From assembly GCA_036397975.1 (NCBI GenBank), contig DASWHW010000228.1, forward strand, positions 1-17,071: DNA of 17,071 nucleotides, read 5' to 3'. Position 1 is the stretch's first letter. The number at the start of each line of letters is the position of its first letter. Source of the stretch: SZUA-287 sp036397975 (GTDB taxonomy: Bacteria; Bacteroidota; Ignavibacteria; UBA10030; UBA6906). The position numbers were made by a program, and so were the translations under genes. The notes under the pieces are model-generated. The model was given only the letters and a program-made list of their open reading frames with translations, made no database searches and had not been told where the DNA came from. Positions 8,913 through 14,969 of the stretch are shown here, in pieces.

Positions 8913-9968
8913 ATGAGATTCAACAATAATCAATTGAGAGTTCCCGGCATTGTAAGCGTTTTGCTCCTCGCTTTCGTGTCGCTCCCCGCCGAGGCACAAC
9001 TGACCCGCAGCACCGCAAAGGTAGGAACCACCGCCGCCCAGTTTCTCAAGATCGGCGTCGGTGCCCGCTCGATCGGAATGGGCAACGCACAGGCTGCCGT
9101 TTTGGGCGACGTTTCTGCCCTCTATTGGAATCCTGCGGCTCTCCCGCGCATGAACGTAAGCAGCGAACTGATGTTCAACCACGCCGAATGGCTCGCCGAC
9201 GTGTCGTACGATTATGCGGCAGGCATGATGCATCTCGGTGATTTCGGCACGGTGGGGCTCTCTTTCGTTTCCCTTGCCGTCCCGGAAGATATTGTTCGAA
9301 CCGAGAACGCGCCAGAGGGCGACGGTCGCAAATGGGATGCCGGCTCGATTGCCATAGGCTTGACATACGCCAGGAACCTCACCGACAGGTTTTCCCTGGG
9401 CGTGAACGCAAAGTTCATCCGGGAGCGAATATGGAACGAAAGTGCGACGGGATTTGGATTCGACGTCGGGACGATGTATCTGACAGAGATTCCCGGACTC
9501 ACACTTGGGGCGATGATCGCCAATTTCGGAACGAGGATGCAATTGTCCGGACGAGATCTCGCGGTCAACGTCGATCCAAATAACAATGTTGGCAGCGGAC
9601 CAAACAACGTACCCGCGGACTTGAAGGCGGAAGAGTATGAACTTCCCCTTTCCCTGATCTTCGGCGTTGCCTACGAGCTGCATCTCCCTGAAGATTTCCG
9701 ATGGACGACCGCAGTGGACGCTGCAAATCCCAATGACAACACCGAGCATCTCAACATGGGAATGGAGTTCGCATGGCGGGAGATTCTCTTCGGAAGAATT
9801 GGATACAAGGCGTTGTTTCTGCGGGATACTGAGCAGGGACTGACATGGGGTGTTGGGGTGCATTATGGAATAGTCAACAGCTTCACGGTAAAGCTGGATT
9901 ACGGCTTCGCGGATTACGGACGTCTGAAGAATGTACAATATCTTACATTGAGTATCGGTATGAATTGA
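8913..9968 (+). CDS. PorV/PorQ-family outer-membrane beta-barrel protein
   Basis: The start is placed at ATG 8913, giving 351 residues, because GGAGG at 8904-8908 precedes it and the signal peptide (about 1-29, ending PAEAQ) then begins properly; a TTG at 8883 in the same frame would add ten polar residues with no ribosome site. After the signal come VGTTAAQFLKIGVGARSIGM (37-56) and LYWNPAAL (70-77), the hallmark of the PorV/PorQ (UPF0164) family, then alternating strands typical of a barrel, ending YLTLSIGMN. Known: PorV is the T9SS shuttle that carries cargo from the translocon to the attachment complex, while many FCB genomes have numerous paralogues of unknown role. This copy lies 34 nt after the surface-protein gene and ends the operon, so I infer a partner role for that protein, not the general T9SS PorV. 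Confidence 0.9.
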   Translation: MRFNNNQLRVPGIVSVLLLAFVSLPAEAQLTRSTAKVGTTAAQFLKIGVGARSIGMGNAQAAVLGDVSALYWNPAALPRMNVSSELMFNHAEWLADVSYDYAAGMMHLGDFGTVGLSFVSLAVPEDIVRTENAPEGDGRKWDAGSIAIGLTYARNLTDRFSLGVNAKFIRERIWNESATGFGFDVGTMYLTEIPGLTLGAMIANFGTRMQLSGRDLAVNVDPNNNVGSGPNNVPADLKAEEYELPLSLIFGVAYELHLPEDFRWTTAVDAANPNDNTEHLNMGMEFAWREILFGRIGYKALFLRDTEQGLTWGVGVHYGIVNSFTVKLDYGFADYGRLKNVQYLTLSIGMN

Positions 9969-9991
9969 TTCGGAAGTTCCTCAAGATCAAG

Positions 9992-10022
9992 AACCCCGGT
10001 AATTGTCTTCGCCGGGGTTTTT
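9992..10022 (+). terminator. Rho-independent terminator of the TonB receptor / PorV-like operon
   Basis: AACCCCGG (9992-9999) pairs with CCGGGGTT (10012-10019) across a 12-nt loop, followed by T through 10022. It lies 24 nt past the stop of the PorV-like gene. Confidence 0.85.
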
Positions 10023-10024
10023 AT

Positions 10025-10078
10025 GTTTGGACTTTGGAGTTTGGATCCGCTAGATATTGTTGGAGTTTGAAATTTGAT
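10025..10078 (+). repeat. Degenerate NTTTGGA heptamer repeats
   Basis: Three exact-period copies GTTTGGA, CTTTGGA, GTTTGGA cover 10025-10045. After a 12-nt interruption (10046-10057) three decayed copies TGTTGGA, GTTTGAA, ATTTGAT cover 10058-10078, again with period 7. The block sits between two convergent terminators and codes for nothing. Similar TTTGGA-rich tracts are common between genes in uncultured-lineage genomes; function unknown. Confidence 0.6.
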
Positions 10079-10131
10079 TGAGGTTTGCTGCGTGTGGTTC
10101 ATTAAAGATTTGTTTAGGTGTCTTTTCAAAC

Positions 10132-10159
10132 AAAAAACCCCGGCCACCAAGCCAGGTTT
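10132..10159 (-). terminator. Rho-independent terminator of the pseudopilin-like operon
   Basis: On the minus strand AAACCTGGC (from 10151-10159) pairs with GCCGGGGTT (from 10136-10144), with one G-T pair and one bulged G, and is followed by six T (A run 10132-10137). It lies 25 nt past the stop of the 377-residue gene. Confidence 0.72.
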
Positions 10160-10183
10160 ATTGATACAAATGAGACACTGACC

Positions 10184-11317
10184 CTATTCATACCATGAGA
10201 GAACTTTTAATCTGCTTTTCCAGCTAGCATCAACGCTCTCTGTCTGCCCGGTAGCTCTCGTAATTGCGCTTTCACAGTATCGTACATAATGTGCAGAATT
10301 TCCGCTACAGTTTTGCCCTACAACAGTGCTAGGGCTGAGCACGATTATCGCACCCAAAATGTCCATGTGAATATGAAAAACCTTGTCCATTATCATCAAG
10401 CCTTTGAACGGACCGGTAGTCGTATGGATCTTCTCCCAGTACGCGTTTCCATCGGGACTATGAAATACCAGGATTCCTTCCGGATTCGCTCCAAGAGATT
10501 TATCTTTCCACATCGAATCATTGGGAATTTCAATGTAGGTCACTCCGCGCAACGGGAAGACAAGGTCGCTATACTTGGTTACGTACTGGCTGCCCGGTAC
10601 CAGTCCACTAAGTGCGATGTTTTTTAGGGTGCCCGCTGGATAACCCAGGGCCGCGTCCGGGTTTGTTGGCCAACCGCTTGGCCAAATTGAATTTGTTTCA
10701 ACGACCAGGGGATTCTCAGGAAATGTAGGAGCGATATCCACTGCCGGACTTCCAGCGTAGCTGGTTCCACCCATTTGTGCCGACTGTGAATTTACAAATG
10801 TCGGCTGCCCCGTCGAGACAGCAAACACTCCTGAAATGGGAGAGACCGACGCATTGTTGTAAAGCCAGTTCCTTCCGTCAATCAACATGTCGCTGATGGT
10901 ATCGTCGAGCGGGCCAAAAGCGGTGAATGCCCCACGAACTGCCGACGGAATAAATCCGCGTGAGGTTGTCACTACCACCTGTGTTCGTGCAAACGATGTG
11001 TCGAGTCCAGCGGCAAATCGGGTGTCGCTTCGAAGCACAACCGCACTGTCCGTTCCGACGAGGGTATCTTTGTAGGTGATGGTGGATGTTCCGCCCGAGA
11101 GGGAGACGTTCGAAAGTGTTGACCTCCACTTGATGCTGTCCGCCAGCGTTCGGAGACCAAGCTCCACCGCAGCATTGTTGATCTCTTTTACACTGTTCTC
11201 CGCATATGTGGAGACGGCATTCTCCGTAAGCTGATTTCCGGTGCTAACGATCTCCTGAGAGAAGAGCGCTACCAACAAGAGCAGACCGAACAAAAGTATG
11301 ACCGATTGATTTCCCAT
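10184..11317 (-). CDS. PilX/MshP-like membrane-anchored minor pseudopilin homologue (divergent)
   Basis: The 377-residue product begins MGNQSVILLFGLLLLVALFS, so a membrane helix starts almost at the first residue, followed by a polar helix (about 25-60, QLTENAVSTYAENSVKEINN) as in type IV pilin-like N-termini. The remainder is a large beta-rich ectodomain: VRGAFTAFGPLDDTISDMLI then DGRNWLYNN, later LRGVTYIEIP, GILVFHSPDG, FKGLMIMDKV, LGAIIVLSPS and HYVRYCESAITRATG. This series of short strands with Gly turns resembles the C-terminal part of PilX-N-domain proteins. Known: PilX/MshP proteins prime or modify type IV pili or MSHA pili. Unlike those, no KxxxRG leader precedes the helix. AGGGGA gives the ribosome site, and the gene lies 24 nt after the PilW-like gene. 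Family assignment is by pattern and gene order only; two Cys in the ectodomain (QNCSGN, RYCESA) could form a disulfide. Confidence 0.6.
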   Translation of the reverse strand: MGNQSVILLFGLLLLVALFSQEIVSTGNQLTENAVSTYAENSVKEINNAAVELGLRTLADSIKWRSTLSNVSLSGGTSTITYKDTLVGTDSAVVLRSDTRFAAGLDTSFARTQVVVTTSRGFIPSAVRGAFTAFGPLDDTISDMLIDGRNWLYNNASVSPISGVFAVSTGQPTFVNSQSAQMGGTSYAGSPAVDIAPTFPENPLVVETNSIWPSGWPTNPDAALGYPAGTLKNIALSGLVPGSQYVTKYSDLVFPLRGVTYIEIPNDSMWKDKSLGANPEGILVFHSPDGNAYWEKIHTTTGPFKGLMIMDKVFHIHMDILGAIIVLSPSTVVGQNCSGNSAHYVRYCESAITRATGQTESVDASWKSRLKVLSWYE

Positions 11318-11341
11318 ACTATCCCCTGGTAAGACAACCTA

Positions 11342-11914
11342 TTATTTCGTGAGATTCAGATTCCGTGGATATATCGTGTTTTCCCAATAGACCCCCGCAT
11401 AGTCAACATCTGGCATTGTATATTCGCTTTGCACGAGCGCTTCGACCTTCATACCCCGAACATTGTTCGCGTTTGTCGTTGGCCCGCCTGTTGAATCAAG
11501 ATAAGTCATCGTAAATCTTGTCAGACCGATCTTGATTGCCATTGACTCCTGGGTACCCCCGCCGGAAACAATTCTGAACAATAGGAAATCATCGGGATTG
11601 GGTGTTTCGGCTAAATCCCCGGGCGCCCCTTTTCGGTAGATCACCGTATCCAGAGTCCCATTATTGTCGATGTCGCCACGAAAGCCGAGGCTATCTGACG
11701 TTGCAAAAAGAACTTTCGGCCCAGTTGAAACACCGCTTCCTATCTTTGCAAAGTCCCATTGCAATACCTTCGTGAACTCTGCCGTAGTTTCCTGTGTGTT
11801 CAGGTCGGACTTGAATTCTAGGGTGGAGCCGGAGAGAACAAATGTCATTGCGATGATGGCGGCGATAATAGCGCCTGCGATAATTGATGAACCAATGAGA
11901 TCAATAAGACTCAT
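11342..11914 (-). CDS. PilW/MshO-like minor pseudopilin homologue without leader peptide
   Basis: The 190-residue product starts MSLIDLIGSSIIAGAIIAAI, which aligns with the mature FTLIEL start of type IV pilins: Met takes the place of Phe+1 and Asp that of Glu+5. No longer start exists, because an in-frame TAG lies 12 nt before the ATG. After the helix, QWDFAKIGSG (about 73-82) matches the DLRRAG region of PilW, and SLGFRGDIDNNGTLDTVIYRKG is the beta strand pair with polar turn seen in PilW/PilJ ectodomains. The product ends in NTIYPRNLNLTK. It is the middle gene of the triad. The ribosome site TAGGAG overlaps the stop codon of the preceding gene. Known: PilW/MshO are minor pilins of the priming complex. 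The function here is inferred. Confidence 0.66.
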   Translation of the reverse strand: MSLIDLIGSSIIAGAIIAAIIAMTFVLSGSTLEFKSDLNTQETTAEFTKVLQWDFAKIGSGVSTGPKVLFATSDSLGFRGDIDNNGTLDTVIYRKGAPGDLAETPNPDDFLLFRIVSGGGTQESMAIKIGLTRFTMTYLDSTGGPTTNANNVRGMKVEALVQSEYTMPDVDYAGVYWENTIYPRNLNLTK

Positions 11915-11923
11915 GACAAACTC

Positions 11924-12406
11924 CTAGTAAGAAACGATTGTATTCATTTTCAGGTCCGTGGCCAGGTGTGGATTTCCCGACACGGTTACATCGATGCTCT
12001 TCATGAACGATCGTACTCCAGATAGCGCTCCCAGAGAATCCTTGCGCGTGTAATGCACGTTCACCGCAACGGTATAGTCGCCCAACCGGTCGGTCGAAAC
12101 AGTTCTGATGTAACCGTCATAATCATCAACATCATTGAATGCGGGATACGCCTCACCGGATTCAGGTCCAAGACTGCCAACCGCTGACAGCGAATCAACT
12201 GTTGTGATTTTCTTTCCAATACTTTTCTGGTCAAATTTCTTCGCTGCAACCTCACGCAATGTCGATTGTGCAATGGCAGTGGCTCCCATGATAGCTTCAT
12301 TTTGGTAGCTCACATCCTTGGTTTGAAGCATGGAACTTCGCACGTTCAACGATGTTTGAGAAAGAATAAGCATCGCTCCGGCAATAAGGATGTATTGGGA
12401 CCCCAT
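11924..12406 (-). CDS. MshD/PilV-like minor pseudopilin homologue (divergent)
   Basis: I place the start at ATG 12406 (160 residues), since AAAGGAA precedes it and the product then begins with a membrane helix (MGSQYILIAGAMLILSQTSL). A longer frame upstream adds a basic 38-residue stretch without ribosome site. After a polar helix, the ectodomain has AAKKFDQKSIGK, LGPESGEAYPAFNDVDDYDG (about 94-113) and paired strands (DYTVAVNVHYTRKD, MKSIDVTVSG). The GE..x..F.DVDDYDG pattern recalls MshD-type pilins of the MSHA system. The three-gene order D/V, O/W, P/X equals that of msh and pil minor pilin operons, which is the main support. No prepilin leader with Gly-1 and Glu+5 is visible. It is the first gene of the operon. 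Confidence 0.58.
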   Translation of the reverse strand: MGSQYILIAGAMLILSQTSLNVRSSMLQTKDVSYQNEAIMGATAIAQSTLREVAAKKFDQKSIGKKITTVDSLSAVGSLGPESGEAYPAFNDVDDYDGYIRTVSTDRLGDYTVAVNVHYTRKDSLGALSGVRSFMKSIDVTVSGNPHLATDLKMNTIVSY

Positions 12407-12760
12407 GATCCAATTCCTTTCTTTACTTGGGTTGACTCTTATTATCGAATCTCGCGCGTGGAGGGGGAAGTTGAGCTGCGAGTGAGTTGATTGCTTTTTG
12501 AAGAATTTTGCTCCGTGCAATCTAACACATCGTAATTGCTTTTTCAGTGGCTTTTGTCACAACGAGCCCACTAATCATAGGTGATTGTGTGACCGATGAA
12601 TTGTCATCATCACTCCGTGTCGCAGCACTTTTTTGAAATGCGATGAACATGACTTCCTATGAGTCTTCTTGACTCCGTGGACAACCGGGACCCGCCTTCT
12701 TATGTAACCCAATAGGGTCGGGCAGTCGGTTGCCTTACTCCAGTGGTTATTATTGAAGCC
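12407..12760. other. Intergenic stretch upstream of the pseudopilin-like operon
   Basis: About 350 nt with no supported gene. It should hold the minus-strand promoter of the pseudopilin-like operon, because a terminator closes the gene before it. The best candidate is GATAAT with TTCCCC 17 nt upstream, about 60 nt before the start at 12406; the -35 match is poor and I do not call it. A small GAGTC / GACTC hairpin lies at 12661-12675. Nothing else is recognised. Confidence 0.6.
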
Positions 12761-12793
12761 AAAAAAAAGGCCGCCCTTTCAGGCGACCTTTTT
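12761..12793 (-). terminator. Rho-independent terminator of the 610-residue FG-GAP gene
   Basis: On the minus strand AAAAAGGTCGCC (12793-12782) pairs with GGCGGCCTTTTT (12775-12764) with a single G-T wobble around a 6-nt loop, followed by further T to 12761. It lies 20 nt past the stop codon at 12813. Its GGCCGCC core resembles the terminator at 671-711. Confidence 0.85.
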
Positions 12794-12812
12794 CTGACCG
12801 ATTCGCTTTGTC

Positions 12813-14645
12813 TTAGCGAAGCAACATCATTTTGTTCGTCTTTGAGAAATTGCCAAAGGTCAACGTGTAGAAATATGTCACGCTCACAACCTGAACGCCC
12901 TGGTTGTTCGTGCCATTCCACGTAACGACTCCTTCCCCGGATTCCCTGACCTCGCTGTCAATCAAGGTCTTCACCTCTTTCCCAAGTACATCATAGATCT
13001 TCAGTGAGATCTTGGTTGCAATGGGTAACGTGTAAGTGATGGTGGTAGTCGGATTAAATGGATTGGGATAGTTCTGACCGAGTTTGTAGTGCTCGGGGAG
13101 AATCATGGTGACATCCTTGCCGCGAACACCCGTCCCCATATCCCGCTCAATGATGCGAAGACCCCATCGCTTTGGATTGGCGATAACCGTAGTTACAGTA
13201 TCATACATACCAGAACCAACATTCCAAGTCAGATTGTGCACTGTGGTACTGTCGTTCAGTATCTGATACGGGAGAACAATATCTTCAAGACCATCGGCAT
13301 CGAAATCCGTGCTTCGAGCATAAATCTTGCTGGCAAAGGCCTCTTGCACCGAACCAACTGTATCGAGGACGCCGAGAGAATCAATGTAAGAAACGGTCGT
13401 ATAGATATCGGTCTCCCCTGCATAAACGATGCTGGCAATCCAGTTGGCGGGATTCCTCTTGTCTCCACCCTGGAACTCAAGAGATGCTACGTTGTAAGGG
13501 TAGCCGGATGTGAAATAGAGATTTGGTTTGCTGTTTCCGTCAATGTCACCATGGCCATAACCGAAGAAACTTATCGTATCGATCGAGCTCCTGAGGTCAA
13601 AGACGGTAACATTGGTACTATCGATCACCGACGTGCTCTGGCCAGGATCATATGAGATCATGTGAACGATCCCGAACTCCGGTCCGAATGCATCCGCCGT
13701 TGTGGGAAGGTACACTTCTTCTCTGCCATCTCCATCGATATCATAAGCAAGGCCTCCGAATCGTGCAACGTAATCGAATGTCCCCCCAAGACGAATGAAT
13801 GCTTGTCCGCTTGTGGTGTCAGCCAGTTGATACGTGTCGGCAGATGGAACTCTCATGGGCGATACCGTTTTTCGATCAAACGCATGTAGGATTACCTCTT
13901 TGTTTCCACTCCCGTCCAATTGGGCGGAGATCATGGCCCACACACTGCCACCTCCCAGTCCCCATGGCGTGAGGTTGGGCCGAAGACCGGCAAACTCCAC
14001 ACTAAACGATGAGAATCCCGGATCTCCCGTTGACCATTCTCCTACAGCGCTTATCACGTAGTACCCTTGCTGGGTCGTTGTACCGGGCCTGTAAGCTACA
14101 AGAAGCTCATTGCTTCCATCCCCATCGATGTCCAACACCTCCAAGGCTTCAGCAAAGCCTGCTGTGCCAGCAAAGAATGTGGAACCGATCAACTGCGAGG
14201 GAGCAGTGCCGTAGTTATGGCTGCCCGGAACACCGTCATGTTCAAAGATGTAAACTCCGTTATTCTGGCTTTGAAAGATTACCTCGATCCTCCCATCGTT
14301 GTCGAGATCACCAAACAGAACGTACCTTGGAGTAGAGCCCCCGCCGCCACTGGGAACACGGGGAGATGTCCAAACAAGTTGGACAGAATCGTTGCCAATA
14401 GTGGCAAACACATGCGCACGACCTAGATCATTATAATTTGTCACCGCAATTGCCGATTTGCCATCCCCTTCAGGATCTGAGTGAAATCCGCAACCCCTGA
14501 TGCTCTTCAGGCCATTCAGCACTGAGTCCATCGGTGCGCCTGTCAGCAACGGATAGTTGTACGCCGTCGACACGCGAACGGATTGTCCCAATGCCAACAC
14601 GGCACAGATTGCCAGCATCAATGAAAGAAGTATAGTTTTTCTCAT
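12813..14645 (-). CDS. Secreted FG-GAP/VCBS repeat protein with T9SS type A sorting domain
   Basis: The 610-residue product has a signal peptide (MRKTILLSLMLAICAVLALGQ). Repeated DxDxDG blades follow: GDLDNDGRIEVIF (about 110), DIDGDGSNELLVAY (about 170), YDIDGDGREEVYLP (about 301), HGDIDGNSKPNLYF (about 363) and DFDADGLEDIVLPY (about 445). These are the calcium-binding loops of FG-GAP/VCBS propellers, as in integrin alpha chains. The last about 92 residues are a T9SS sorting domain (YKLGQNYPNPFNPTTTI, SLKIYDVLGKEVKTL, YFYTLTFG, ending KTNKMMLLR). Role: an exported, probably surface-displayed calcium-binding propeller, perhaps adhesive; no enzyme motif is seen. GGAGG lies 9 nt before the start. 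It appears paralogous to, and divergent from, the gene starting at 14970. Confidence 0.87.
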   Translation of the reverse strand: MRKTILLSLMLAICAVLALGQSVRVSTAYNYPLLTGAPMDSVLNGLKSIRGCGFHSDPEGDGKSAIAVTNYNDLGRAHVFATIGNDSVQLVWTSPRVPSGGGGSTPRYVLFGDLDNDGRIEVIFQSQNNGVYIFEHDGVPGSHNYGTAPSQLIGSTFFAGTAGFAEALEVLDIDGDGSNELLVAYRPGTTTQQGYYVISAVGEWSTGDPGFSSFSVEFAGLRPNLTPWGLGGGSVWAMISAQLDGSGNKEVILHAFDRKTVSPMRVPSADTYQLADTTSGQAFIRLGGTFDYVARFGGLAYDIDGDGREEVYLPTTADAFGPEFGIVHMISYDPGQSTSVIDSTNVTVFDLRSSIDTISFFGYGHGDIDGNSKPNLYFTSGYPYNVASLEFQGGDKRNPANWIASIVYAGETDIYTTVSYIDSLGVLDTVGSVQEAFASKIYARSTDFDADGLEDIVLPYQILNDSTTVHNLTWNVGSGMYDTVTTVIANPKRWGLRIIERDMGTGVRGKDVTMILPEHYKLGQNYPNPFNPTTTITYTLPIATKISLKIYDVLGKEVKTLIDSEVRESGEGVVTWNGTNNQGVQVVSVTYFYTLTFGNFSKTNKMMLLR

Positions 14646-14759
14646 CTTAGTTGACCTCCAAAATTTGTGGATAGGTTTGATTTGCAGTTGTGAGAAAACC
14701 GATTGTCCATACCCTTAGGACTGCGGGGTACAAATCGGAAGGCCGTTGCGGCTGGTCTC

Positions 14760-14788
14760 AATCTATTAAATGAGCGGGCTTGTGTCAA
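14760..14788 (-). promoter_or_regulatory. Sigma-70-type promoter of the 610-residue FG-GAP gene
   Basis: On the minus strand a perfect TTGACA (14788-14783) is followed after exactly 17 nt by TAGATT (14765-14760). The leader would be about 107 nt. Together with the promoter at 2279 this defines a TTGACA-N17-TAnnnT class in the window. Confidence 0.6.
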
Positions 14789-14870
14789 GAAATCATTTGT
14801 TTTCCTTCAATATACCTCCTTCACGAACGGAAAATTTGGATCCCCTTGCGAAGGAATCATTCGCCGACAC

Positions 14871-14899
14871 TTGGAATTTACATTTGGAATTAGTACACT
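14871..14899 (+). promoter_or_regulatory. Probable promoter of the 540-residue FG-GAP gene
   Basis: TTGGAA (14871-14876), 17-nt spacer, TACACT (14894-14899) about 70 nt before the start at 14970. Each box deviates at two positions from consensus, so it is weaker than the divergent promoter opposite. Confidence 0.4.
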
Positions 14900-14969
14900 C
14901 AATCCACTGAATTCCACATAATTCCTTCCAATCCAATCTATGCATAGACTCAAACTCACGGAGGTGGAT

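Larger units (their letters stand above)
14646..14969. other. Divergent control region between the two FG-GAP paralogues
   Basis: These 324 nt separate two starts on opposite strands and contain back-to-back promoters (14760-14788 minus, 14871-14899 plus). A small GCCG-TTG-CGGC stem near 14742-14753 lies in the minus-strand leader. No gene is supported: short frames here overlap the real starts and have no consistent coding signal. Confidence 0.65.

Noticed and set aside
8871..9938. 355-codon open frame on the minus strand opposite the PorV-like gene
   Set aside because: The plus strand encodes a clear signal peptide and PorV/PorQ signature in an operon context. The antisense product has no recognisable domain and is low-complexity in Arg, Cys and His, as usual for a shadow frame.
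12407..12520. Upstream extension of the MshD/PilV-like gene by 38 codons
   Set aside because: The extension is basic and polar with no ribosome site. The internal ATG at 12406 has AAAGGAA and begins the membrane helix. A long basic prepilin leader was considered, but no Gly-1 / Glu+5 pattern results.
13089..13655. 188-codon plus-strand frame opposite the 610-residue FG-GAP gene
   Set aside because: The minus-strand frame has a signal peptide, DxDxDG repeats and a sorting domain. The antisense frame has none of these.
14793..14820. AGGAGG followed by a TTG on the minus strand (possible short leader peptide of five codons)
   Set aside because: It lies upstream of the minus-strand promoter -35 box at 14788, so it would not be on that transcript, and a five-codon reading frame is not distinguishable from chance.
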